From positions 15,623,821-15,687,820 of the forward strand of contig CM067081.1 in the NCBI GenBank assembly GCA_034008185.1: DNA of 64,000 bases. The letters are read 5' to 3'. The stretch is from Gorsachius magnificus. Lineage: Eukaryota; Chordata; Aves; Pelecaniformes; Ardeidae. Positions 23,739 to 34,752 of the stretch are shown in pieces; the stretch's first letter is position 1; each line of letters starts with the position of its first letter. Under the pieces are notes generated by a model. The model worked only from the letters and a program-made list of their open reading frames with translations. It did no database searches and was not told the origin of the DNA. The translations under genes were made by a program, and so were the position numbers.

Positions 23739-26700
23739 AAGAGTATTTCTGTATCTGACCTTTAGGATTTCCTGATATAAATCCACCTCCTGCCTTGGTT
23801 GCTGCTGTGCCGTGGACAAGATAGAGGGGAAACATGTTAAACACTGTTCCATCTTTGCAATGTATTTACATTGCTAAAAGAAAAAGTAATGCTCTTTTAG
23901 ACTGAAAAAATGTATACTAATTTTTTAGCAAGTTGGAGAGACCTGGTAGGCAGTGTCTCAGCTGAACTAGAGATCGGGTCCTTTTAAATACTCCCATTTA
24001 CAGACAGCTAGTTTCTGTATCCTAGAGAGCTTGGGTGGGAATCCGGCACCTAGGAGTTAGCCTAGGCAAGTGTTGGGTGGAAGCTTTTCTCTGGTCACCC
24101 TACACCACCACAGCTTCTTTGGTGGGTTTGGCAGAATATTGTGGATTTCTTGTGTAACAGAAGCACCAAAATCCTGCCTCGTGACATTTACTTTCTTGTG
24201 TCTGCCCAAGTCTTTTGTGAAATCAGTACTGTGTGGTACCATGTACTTTATGTTTTCCAAACTTGCATAGCAAAGAGATTATTAACTTTCTAATGGACTT
24301 TCCACAGTTGGTAAACAAAACTGTTAAGGTGTTTAGGTACCTCACTGGCTTTGAGAGGTAGCTTTGTATCTGTATGAGCATTGGTGCCTTTTACTTCACA
24401 ATGATTGTGAAGTATAATGTTACATATACGCACATGTGACACACAAAGAACTTCTGTAAATAAAGCAGTCAAAATTATCAAAAATAGCAAGTCGTGTGAG
24501 AGGTGAAGGGCCTGAGTTTTCGGAGTAGCTAGCATTTTTCCACCATTCATCTTCAGAAGAGTGTTCCCGTTCAACTCTTGGAATTGTGTACAGTCAGCGC
24601 TTCTTTTGCAGAAAATGTCAAATACACATATAGCAGCTCTTTAGTGTAATAGTGCTCTGACAGTGTCCTTTGGCAAAAAATTCATTTGTCAGGTTCTTGT
24701 AAAATTTTACTTGTTTCAATGTTGTTCTTTCATTGGCCTCATGAAAGATTTCTTAGGTTCATGTTTTCTCTTTGGTTTAGTGCTTTGCTGAAATGAAATT
24801 GCTTGACACAGCTGTTCTAAGTCTTAAGACACATAAGTGACCTCTTTAACTCCTCATAAGTGTTCCCTTTTCCAGAGTACCAAGTATGTGGATAGGCTGG
24901 GTTTAGATTTCATGTGTTAGGACATAAGATAATGCAGGCAACAGGCAATACAATAAATTGTTCTTACATAACAAAACAATATGCAAATCCAGCAAATAAA
25001 AGAATAGTACACTCTATGAACATTTTTGTTTCCTTATCATCCTATAATATTCTCACAGATTAAATCAAATTCAATAATTGGGATTTCCAGGTTTATTTCC
25101 CTGTAGCTATTGACCACTAAAATAGAATGAATAATTGCTCAATGCTTTTTGAGGTCTGCATAAGTAGTCCTAGTTATGCATTTTTACAAGAAAATGTGAA
25201 ATTTACTTTCATTACAGAGTAGGCCGTAAAGGGCAATAAAATATGTAAATATTTTAATGAGATTTATAAGCACCTTTAATGTGTGAAATGATGAAATTGT
25301 ATGATGCAATAAAATAAATGTAAATTAGCTAAATTGGCATGAACTAAGTAAAAGTGAGTACGTGTTTAAATGAAGAATCCTTCTTTATTCTTTTGTTCCT
25401 AACTTATTTCTGGAGGTTGCCTCAACTGAGATTTTGTGTTCCCATGAGGGTCAAATCTATTTTCAACCTCTGGTGCAGAACTGGGTGAAATTTTTTTGGT
25501 CTTAATTTTTTAAAGTTGCAACTTTTCTTGCACCCTCCAGATTTACCAGTTTAAGCTAACCTGCTATTGGAACAGGTATTTAACAACATTTTTACAAAAT
25601 TTACAATTTTTTTCCTCTATTTAACTTAGTCATTTTAGAAACATGTTTAGCTAACAGGTGCAGTTTCCAGATTAGACAAGAAGTAAGCCTGATACCTATA
25701 ATTTCTTTTTACTTTTTTTTTTTTTTTCCCATCATGAAAAATTTAAAGTTATTTCTTAAATTTGGCCTGGTACAGAAAACTCTTAAGCGTATGTCTGTTC
25801 CTTGTTTGGTGAAGTTCAGGCAGAGGTTAACAATATAATTTAGCCCAACAAAAAGGTTAATAAATAACCAACAAAGCATTATTTATTCATTTCTATTAGA
25901 AAGACACCAGTTTGTATAACTTTAGTTTGAAAACGTTCCCTAAAGGGATCTTTCCCTACACTTGGTTCTTTGTTCTTCTGTTTAGTTTCTTTCTCTCAGA
26001 TCATAATTATAATGGAAGACTTCACCAACCTCTGAACATTTAGTGCAAGATAAGATTTAATTCAACCATAAAAAGTCTTTCAGGACTCACTAAGCTTTTT
26101 ATTCTGCAATTTAAAATGTTTGTACAGCCATAAACTATGCGATATTATGGTGTAACAATTTTATTAGAATAAACAAACTTCTACTACAAAAATATGTTCT
26201 TATTCAGTAATTAATCTTATGTGTTCTTTACTAAGTTTTCAAAATGTTAATTCTATCGTAATTGCCAGGGGATATATAATCACTTACCTAGGTTAACAGA
26301 TTTTGCTACTTGAAACATGTTCCATTTAAAGTCACTAACAAAAAAAAAAATCTTCATTGCATAAGATTGCATATCTAATGCAGCTTCTCTTAGTTTTTCA
26401 TCATGATTTTTTCCAACATATATTATAAAATCACTTAGCTGCTCAGTTCTGTGGAAGTGGCAGAGAGAGGGTGAGTGTACGGGACTGTGAAAATAGTGGA
26501 TGTGCATGTTTTCCTTGATGTTTATGTGTATTTTCAAACCCTGAACTTAAAAAAAGGATGTATTTAAAACCATGTCAGGCATCTCAGTGTTTGAATGGAG
26601 AAGAAAATGGTAAAGAATGGTAAAGAAAATGCCTACATCATACATACATAAAGTCGTCTCGCTGGCGAGAGGTGTGGTGTCTTACTCATCACTACATTAA

Positions 26701-27388
26701 CGTTTGACAAAGAGATTGGGGGAGTGGATGAGGCCTCCCTATGCCCATAGATCTGATCTCTCCTCATAGGTCAGATGATATTTCCTTCTTTCTGAAAGAT
26801 AAGAAGAGGGGGTTTCACTGGGCGGTGAAGTTAGTCACTATGATTATGATAGCTGAGAGATGTTTTCTGTGCTTGCCGTGATGAGGTTTAAATCCTCACC
26901 ATTTGAGGCACTTTGTATGAAAATAAATATATTAGTCTGGTATTACGGAAAAATTCCAGTTTGGGGCAGATTCACTATCAAATCTACATTTTTATTGATT
27001 CTCTTTCATTTTGTAAACTCCCTTACATGTTAGAGTAGAAGAACAATCCTCTACCATAGGGCAATCCAGAAACAGTAGTGTTGTTTAGACAAATCTTGTT
27101 CCTATTTTGCTATTGTAGCATTGATACAAACCTTAGGATTAGATTTGTTGAACTATGCAGCTCTTTCCTCTGAATTTCATGACCAGACCACATAATTTTC
27201 TTTTGCAATTGAACACAGGTAAATTTTGACTTGATGGAAACATTCATGGTGCTATGACCTCAAGTTGTAAAAACACCAGGCTCAGTGTTGATTGTATTTT
27301 AGCCTAAGATCTCATTAATGAAAACTTAGTATCAGCAAAAAAGCCTTTATGTTAAATATAACAGTCTGGTTTTATGCCTGTATTTCAG

Positions 27389-29516
27389 AATTTTCATCAA
27401 GAAGTCAAGAAAACAGATGATTCAGAAAGCTTGTCAAGCCTTGACAGTCTTGAGGCTGGAGAACAAAATGGAAATTACACAACACCAAGTGAATCATCTT
27501 TGACTACACAGTGTGACTGTGCCCTGTACAATCCGGAGAAATCACCAACTAGGAATAATGGTTTGCTTTATACAGCTCAAAGTACTACTTCTAAAAATAT
27601 GCATCTAAATAATTGTCTAAGAAATGTAGATTTCCAAAACATCCATAACTTACCTATTCATGATCTTTTAGCTAAACATAATGTTCTAACTCCTGCTGAA
27701 CATGTAAACAATTCAAAAGAGGAATCATCAGCTTCTCACAGATCTGAAAAAAAACCTGCTGAGTTCTCTAACTCTGGAAAGCAATCTCTAAATAATGCAT
27801 TTAGTTTTCTGCAAAATATAAAAGAAGGAACAAGCAAGCCATCTTCTGGAACAGCTAGCACATTAGCAACCGCTCCTCCTGTTTTCAATCCTAGCAAAGC
27901 CTGGGCCAGCCCTGACTCTGTTCCAGGAGAAGGAGTTCAGGATCTGATGCAAGATCAGAGTTTTAAAATGACCCCACAAAAAAGAACTATATCTGTGCAA
28001 AACTCCAGTCAACCTATTGCAACATCTATAATCTTGTTTCCTAATCAGGGATGTTCCACTGGCATTCCCAGCACAGCTGATATATTACCAAAGGACAAAA
28101 ACCTCAGTATGGAGTTTTTAAAAAAAAACTCAGGAAAAGTGACTGAAACAAAGGAAGAAAATGTTAAATATACCAGTGACATTAATCCAGGATCATCTTT
28201 ATTTCAGGACATGCCAGATGCCTCAGTTCTCTCTGATGTTAAGCAACAGAATAACAAAGAGGAAGAAAAGGGAAATACAGTAGAAACTATGTCACTGGTG
28301 TCTGATACGGAGTTAAATTCTGGCACTCCTGCACAGCTCAAAACCCTGAAATACAATATTCTTGAAAGAAAAAGAGCAAGATTACTCACAAGTATCTTAA
28401 AGAAGGAATCTAAATATGAACCCAGTCATTTCAAAGCTGTGGTTATGAACCACGGGATCAGTTCTGGAACTCGACCTGTGTCTTCTATCAGAGACAGTTT
28501 AGAACTGGAAAAATAAAAAAAAATGTCAGAAAATGAAAAATACAATAGAAAGCTAAGATGGTGTGATCAAATTAACAGGATAATAATAGAAAATAATGAA
28601 AAATGCTATGAAAAAAACACCAGTGAAATATCTTCTGAGCAGCTGCAATGTGTTCAAACTACAAGTAATGCTCCTCAGACTAATTTAAGTATTGTTGCTC
28701 AACCTTCAAACCCTATGTTCTTAAAAAATCATCAGGAAAACTCTCATATACCAAAACCAAATGTTAATACTGAAGAGTCAAATAAAGAATGCACTTCTCT
28801 GAATATGTTTATGTCTACTGGATCCTTTTCTGCTAAAAAAGCTTGGATGGTCTCAAAAGATGAAGAAAGTAACCCCCCAGTATGTAGTAATAATCCTGAA
28901 ATTAATGAAGTTAATCAACTCAAAAATAAGGCAAAAATAACTAGAAGACTGAGGTCTGTAAGAGCCCAGCCAAGTTTCATGCCCAAGAAAAGAACAGGCA
29001 CCACAATCCGACCGCAGTCAGCTGCTGAAGCCAACAAAATTCTAAAAGCTCCAGGGAAATTGGTAGCACCTCACCCACCGTCCGCACCTCTGCCGGGAAA
29101 CAGAAGCGGCGAAAACACAGCCAGCCCTGGGTGTCAGCCACCGCTGCCTTCAAGTCTGCAAGCTACCGCTACCAGCCGGAATGATTTAAATGAGAGGCAT
29201 GTTCTGTTAATGGATCAGGTTTTAAATAGAAATGATACAGAAAACAGTGAGAGCAGTACTTGTCGTGCGGGCTTGGCCACTGCCATACCTACAGCTGGCT
29301 GCAGCACAGCCAGATACAAACCTTGGGCAAACAATACTTGTTCTGCAAATAGCGTTGAGACAAGTGCCTGTCAAGATCGTTCAGTAACCTGCACTGAAAG
29401 AAGACCTGTTAACGCCAAAAATGGATTACATCTCCATCATATCCCAGCAGCTGGAAAAACAAGTACATCCCCGCAAGGAGCGCATGCTGCCCGAGCTCCA
29501 GAAGGCCCTGCTACTG
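27389..29516 (+). CDS. CEP126: CEP126, large central exon, interrupted by one TAA
   Basis: A 2,128-base exon with acceptor TATTTCAG|AATTTT (phase 0) and donor CTACTG|GTGAGA (exit phase 1). It encodes the long, low-complexity central part of CEP126: NFHQEVKKTDDSESLSSLDS at the start (matching the ETLSSIDSLEA region in human), then Ser/Asn/Lys-rich sequence including NPSKAWASPDSVPGEG, LKYNILERKRARLLTSILKK and, late, AKITRRLRSVRAQPSFMPKK. The same frame is open from 27389 to 28513 and again from 28517 to the donor; the only break is the TAA at 28514-28516. That the second 1,000 bases stay open, and that the next exon joins in the same phase, argues that the gene is not an old pseudogene. If real, the stop would cut the protein roughly in half and expose the mRNA to nonsense-mediated decay. 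Confidence 0.93.
28514..28516 (+). other. CEP126: In-frame TAA in the CEP126 large exon
   Basis: The frame reads GAA AAA TAA AAA AAA ATG. The flanking open frames are in the same frame, so this is a single nonsense codon, not a frameshift. It sits in a run of five A, one T and nine A, where one A-to-T change of a lysine codon, or a base-calling or consensus error, would produce it. It is the 526th codon counted from the first exon found here; about 531 codons follow before the natural stop. Confidence 0.95.
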
Positions 29517-31647
29517 GTGAGAGTCATGTTTCCGAGTCTGGGGTGGGGAGATGTTCAGAAGAAAGTCTTTCTCTATTCCATCACAAATTTGTTTTCAGTT
29601 AAAACATCCAGCCTTTCATCCAGTCACACAACACAGCCAGTTTTAACAAGTTTTCACCATTTGTCATTGTCATTTCTATTCTAGTGGTGCCCAGAGGCCT
29701 CTCAAATGTCGATCCCCATTTTTAATAGCTTTCTACAATATTAAATGAAAAGGAAGTATTTTCCCTGAGATTCTATTCCTGACTAATGAGCAGATGTGAC
29801 AGGTGGTCTGAATAATGATACGGGAGGAAGTAGGTTTATATGAGCCAGTTTTACAAGGTAACTGGGAGTCGTAGCTTGTTGTCCAGCAGTCACTGCCACC
29901 CAAGAGTGAAAGAAATGTACAGCTACCATGTTTTTAAATGTTGACACTATAAATGCCTGAAATTATTAACTTTTAGTCCCAGAAATACAATTAATGTGCG
30001 AAAAAAAATTAAGTTTAAAAATAAAGAGCTTCTACCAGACAAATTTTGCTGTGCTGCAAAGTATGTCTGATTTACAAAGAATTTTAAGAAACTTTAGGGC
30101 CAACCCTGCATTTTGTTAAAAATTAACCTTGGGAACAATATGATGCAGAGCTTGACTGGTAAGATAGAGGAAAGATGCATAAGAAATTTTGGGAGAATAA
30201 ACTTTAATCTCCTGGGGTTTACATTTCAAAATATGTTTTGTGGTTTTTTATTTGCCTTGTTTTTCCTTTGCAGCCTAGTTATAGCCTGTGCCTCAGGCAC
30301 TGATGGCATCCTTGTGCATGTAATTTGTATATTGTGTGCTGGTTTGCTCCCTGTGGAGGGCTGCAGCTGGAGGCTGCAGACCACTGGGATCACCCCAAGG
30401 ATTGGCCATGCAGCTCAAAGATACTTTCTAGCAAAATCAGTAATTCCCATCACATAAAACCCCCTGAATTTTCTAGTTTTATCTACAGTAATACATAGTT
30501 TTAATTATGGAGTGATTCAGAACAGCTCTGTTTATGCAAGAGCAGAGATAGGTGAATACACTTGGCCTAAAGCAGGGGTGGGAAATGAGAAGTGTTATCT
30601 GCTGGTCCATTCCAGTTCAAAGATAAACAGATGAGCTTAAGATATGTGTGACTTAAGCTACGTGTGACTATTTGATTTTACATTGGAAACGAATGAAGGC
30701 TTGCATTTCCGTGCCTCGCCCCCAGCAGAGATACTTGCCTCTTGATGTCCTCATTTGCACATCAGATCAATGCATGGGGAAATGTCCTGGGTCACAGCTG
30801 TGTGCCTGCTAACGCTGTCTTCACTGCCACTTCAAATGCTACATCCCCAGTGTCACATAGCTCCAGCTCTTTTAGAAGAGCTGAGTAACCTCTTAAAATT
30901 TGGGTGGGTGGCCCTCTCTTAGTATCTGCTTAGGTTTTGTGTTTTGAAAGTCTTCTTTATTTTAAATACTCTTAGATAACACTTAATGACTTACTATTAT
31001 TTGTCCTATTGCCTGCAAATGCTGTAGATCACCATAGGCTTTGTCCTGAAGTGCTTGCTATGAGACTGAATACTGCATTGCCTGGGAGTAAAATATCTGC
31101 TGTGGCACTATCATGGAGCTCAATGGGGTCTGTGATCTGCTGCAGCGCTTGGCCAAATGTACAGAAAGAATAAGTGAGAACAAGATGAATAAATAAAATT
31201 ATTGTCCATGAGGATCTTTTTTCAATTGGGCTTCCAGGCTCCACGTGGTGTATCTTCAAGTTGGCACATATTGTACTGCAGCTGGATATTAGAATTATTT
31301 TAAGGCCTTTGGTGTTCAGTCAGTAAAATGCTTTAAAAATGTATTTAACATTTAGCCTGCGACAAATGTGGGACTAATTCACATGCTTACAGTTAAACAG
31401 GTAGACTGCTCAGTATCTCATGCCCTTAAAGATACTATCGCTTATTATATTTTTGTCTTACCTTTCTCAAAGGAGCCTTTTCCTAGGCATGGATCTAGCA
31501 TGTAGTGCAAACTAATTAAATTAAGTGTTCATCCATATCAAAAGAGCAACTTTGGATTTTATTTTTCAGAAAAACATTATGTGATTACTAATGCAACAAG
31601 GGGTTTCTTCTTTGCTTCTTTTTAAATTTCCCCCCGTATTCCATATA

Positions 31648-31673
31648 ACTCTATCCCAGCCGAAACCAGGACA
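31648..31673 (+). repeat. Possible LTR 3'-terminal remnant
   Basis: ACTCTATCCCAGCCGAAACC followed by AGGACA nearly repeats the end of the solo LTR at 49503-49527 (CTCCATCCCAGCCAAAACC then AGGACA). Such a tail is typical of bird endogenous-retrovirus LTRs. No other LTR sequence was recognised upstream, so it may be a truncated remnant. Confidence 0.5.
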
Positions 31674-32034
31674 CATGATCACATTGACTTTTCTTTTCAG
31701 ATGCTTTTCAGCACCATGTGTCACATTGCAATAGTTCACATATAACTAAATAGCAACTTTTTAAAGCTAATGTGTCCCATGTTACTATTGATGGCAGCAG
31801 CCAGATGACTAATTTCAAATCTACTTCTAGGATCAATGAATTGTTTTATTTTTATGCAAATGGTAAGAATTCTGCTTTGTTAAATATCACTGTAATGTAA
31901 TAACAACTAAAGAAATAAAATTCTGTTGAAATCACTAAAAGACCTCTTGGTCTAATCATGAACTGTACATTAAACTGCACATGTAAATATTTATTATGTA
32001 CATAAATAGGTCATTTATCTTTCCAAGTATAAAT

Positions 32035-32076
32035 CAAGTAACTGCATTTACAAACCAAGTAACTGCATTTACAAAC
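32035..32076. repeat. 21-bp perfect tandem duplication
   Basis: The 21-nt unit beginning CAAGTAACTGCATTTAC occupies 32035-32055 and again 32056-32076 without mismatch, pointing to a recent replication-slippage duplication in the intron. Confidence 0.9.
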
Positions 32077-32404
32077 AAGAATAGACTATCTCGTTAGATA
32101 TGTAGATTCCTGACTTGCACATGAAAATGCTGATTTGCAGCTCCAGTTGTATGCATGAAAGTTTAATTAAGAGCTTAATTTTTATTTTGAGACTTGGTGT
32201 TTTAACTTTGAAGATGTATTATCACGCCAGACAAAACTGAGACAAATTAGAGATACAGTGTCTAGGCTAGGCCTCTCTAGCCGAGCGAGAATACTATATA
32301 GCACTACTGGCATTAAAAGCAGTATATAGATGTATAAATTAGTAAGATTAACTACAAAATCCCAAGCTGAAGAACTAAGGTCTTGAACCATGACTTTGCA
32401 TTCG

Positions 32405-32937
32405 AATCACACCTGTGAGGCCACTCCTGGAGGACTGTGTTCAGTTCTGGGCTCCTCAGTACGAGCGAGACATGGACAGACTGGTGAAAATCCAGTGAAA
32501 AGCCACAAAGATGATGAAGCAACTGGAGCATCTCTCCTAGAAGGAAAGGCTGGGAGAGCTGGGACTGTTCAGCCTGGAGAAGAGAAGGCCATGGGGATCT
32601 CACCAACATTTTATAAATGCCTGGAAGAAAGGTGCAAAGAGGACAGAGCCAGGCTCTTTTCAGTGGTGCCCAGGGACAGGACCAGAGGCACAATCTGAAA
32701 CACAGGTGGTGCCCTTTGAACATCAGGAAACACTTTTTTTTTTTACTGTGAGGGTGACTGAGCACTGGCACAGGTTGCCCAGAGACCTTGTGGAGTCTCC
32801 ATCCTTGGAGATATTCAAAAGCCATCTGGACATGGTCCTGGGCAACCAGCTCTGGGTGGCCCTTCTGTAGCTGCAGGGTTGGACCAGGTGACCTCAGGAG
32901 GTCCCTTCCAACCCCAACCATTCTGTGATTCTGTGAA
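32405..32937 (+). mobile_element. CR1 LINE fragment (ORF2 C-terminus and 3' end), old
   Basis: It runs from the VRPLLEDCVQFWAPQYERDMDRL-like block, several codons of which are changed, to the CR1 3' UTR and tail units ATTCTGTG ATTCTGTG. Several frameshifts and stops. It matches the - strand copy at 1785-2990 in details such as CATCTGGACATGGTCCTGGG, placing both in one subfamily. 5'-truncated; inert. Confidence 0.93.
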
Positions 32938-33507
32938 TCAAACAAGCTGTGTGAACTATTACATGTTTTCTGCACGGTGCTATGCAATCTTAACAAGTGT
33001 TGAATCCATTAAGATACAAGATACAGCATCTTGGCAACAGGCATTTACTGTGTTGGACAATTAGTCTTTAGGATTATTCTCTAAATGCAACGTATTTTCC
33101 AAATCACTACTTTTTGGCACATTATTTGATATTTGTTATATCATAGTTCACTGTCTGCTCATTCTCCCTCTCACTTGGTAAGACCACCTTGTATCTTTGT
33201 ACAGACCATCTTCATTATCTGGGATTCAAAGTGGGGCTTCACTTAACCTGCTTATAAATGTCCACGTACAATCCACATCTGTATCTTATAGTCCTGTGCT
33301 AACATGAAACTAAATATGCCTTAGAAGTGCCTGTTTCTCTCTTTTCACTGTAAGAAAATACATTTAGTGAGATCAGACCTAAACATACACAAGGTAAACA
33401 TCTGAATTTAGACAGAGACATTTACTCCCTATTGCTAGTTTTGCTGCTGCTATCTTTATCATGTTTTTACACATTTTTCATTTATTTTTGTATGCATGTC
33501 ATTTAAG

Positions 33508-33632
33508 GTGTTGTTCCTGTTAGAAGACAAAAGCAGGTTTTTGACAACCACGAAAATAAACACAGAGCTTTTTCAGAACACAGAAGACAAAGTGTAGCCT
33601 CTAAAAGATGGAAGCCTACTCATCATGCACAG
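33508..33632 (+). CDS. CEP126: CEP126, coding exon
   Basis: The single base left by the large exon plus GT gives glycine, followed by VVPVRRQKQVFDNHENKHR and then a strongly basic segment with RRQSVASKRWKPTHHAQ, ending on a codon border at GCACAG|GTAAAT. This segment is one of the most conserved pieces of the CEP126 C-terminal half. Correct entry phase confirms both the donor chosen at 29516 and that the reading frame after the internal TAA is the real one. Confidence 0.92.
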
Positions 33633-33923
33633 GTAAATATTAAATACTATACAAAATAGAAAGCTTATTTATCCTCAAAATGGAAAGAGTTTCAGGAATA
33701 TCAAAGATATGTTTAGTGTCACACAATTTTGAATCGATGTGCTTAGCTTGCTGTCACTGCTAATGAAAAGAATAAAATAGAACACATCACTGTATTAGTT
33801 TACGCTAGTATTTTTGCACTTGAAAACATGTAGTAATATGAAATAATAAATAAAAATGTTCAGGAAGCAGTATATAGTTACCTTTAAATTACACTTAAAA
33901 TATTCTTATAATATTTTTGATAG

Positions 33924-34011
33924 AATTCTTTGCGTACTGTCCAGCTGAGTCCTGTTCAATCTGCATTTGATCCAGTACAAAATATGAATAACACCTGTAA
34001 GTCTGATGAAG
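33924..34011 (+). CDS. CEP126: CEP126, coding exon with two possible donors
   Basis: Acceptor TTGATAG|AATTCT, phase 0. Peptide NSLRTVQLSPVQSAFDPVQN then MNNTCKSDE, plus one base. The donor GAAG|GTATTG at 34011 keeps the conserved CKSDE end. A second, closer-to-consensus donor ACCT|GTAAGT ends the exon at 33996, 15 bases earlier, in the same phase, so use of it would only drop five residues. Confidence 0.88.
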
Positions 34012-34542
34012 GTATTGTAACCCATCTCAATTCAATTCTTTGCTGTACATAAAGTAGTGACCTAATATGTCCACTGTGTAACATCATTGTGTCTTTTGGC
34101 ATCAGTGATTCTAAGTAAAAAAGTGTAGTTTTTTTGGTTTGGTTTTTTTTTTTTTAAAAAATTAAATATAGCATATGTGTCATGATATTGATGGTTTTAT
34201 ATATGCATTACAACATACAGTTAAGTTTCATTCCATTCCTGTTTGTATTTAACTGTATGATAGCTGTATGTATCACACATAACGGTATGATGTGGACACG
34301 TGTTGCTTGCTATTGTTACATATTTCTGAAGTTGGCAGAACTTGCTCTGGTGCCAATTGTAAGATGCATTAGTGATCTTAATTATGTCATTTTCTACTGT
34401 GTCATGCTTCTTGACTTTGCCAACTCTTTGATCTTTTAGCGTGAATTTTGTGTGTTTCCCAGACCTATAGTCATGAAAGCAAGCAGTACATTGACATGCC
34501 ATGAGCGCTTCTCATTTGAAGTTACCCCTGTAATCTCTTCAG

Positions 34543-34752
34543 TTTCAGAAAGCACTCTGCAGTTTCTTACGGCAGAAAATCTAGCAAGTGTACCAGCTGC
34601 AGAGGATGAAATCCTGGCAGCTATGGAAAGTGTGCAACCAGCCAGACAGCCCCTGCTGCTTAACAGGCCTCCATGTCTAGGTATGAGTGCACTTTCAATA
34701 GAAGAACAGAAGATTTTCCAGTCTCTTGATCATCTCAATCAAAGGCTACAAA
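34543..34752 (+). CDS. CEP126: CEP126, coding exon
   Basis: Acceptor CTCTTCAG|TTTCAG; a second AG six bases on (exon from 34549) would also keep the frame and drop two residues. Joined to the previous exon the peptide reads VSESTLQFLTAENLASVPAA, then EDEILAAMESVQPARQP, and MSALSIEEQKIFQSLDHLNQ before RLQ and one leftover base. Donor CAAA|GTAAGT. The last 25 residues predict a short helix. The open frame upstream of the acceptor (34452-34542) is intronic pyrimidine-rich sequence. Confidence 0.9.

Larger units (their letters stand above)
18097..27388. other. Large CEP126 intron, mostly featureless
   Basis: 9.3-kb phase-0 intron between GAG|GTATGA and TATTTCAG|AATTTT. AT-rich, with a short CR1 end at about 23661-23738, a 17-bp direct repeat (20048-20064 and 20089-20105), an ATCTAT-type simple repeat near 22530-22560 and several poly-T runs. 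The open frames here are short and show no codon pattern or domain. No other gene is supported. Confidence 0.75.
29517..33507. other. CEP126 intron with CR1 fragment and LTR-like tail
   Basis: 4.0-kb phase-1 intron. It holds a CR1 fragment (32405-32937), a 26-bp LTR-end-like motif (31648-31673) and a 21-bp perfect tandem duplication (32035-32076). The open frame that continues past the donor to 29602 or 29684 is intronic. Nothing else recognised. Confidence 0.8.

Noticed and set aside
29421..29684. Open frame of 87 codons overlapping the end of the CEP126 large exon
   Set aside because: It is in the other frame and crosses the strong donor at 29517. The next exon joins in the main frame, so this one is not used.
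34452..34542. Upstream part of the frame containing the CEP126 exon at 34543, starting with an ATG
   Set aside because: It is pyrimidine-rich intron before a good acceptor, and including it breaks the phase with the preceding exon.
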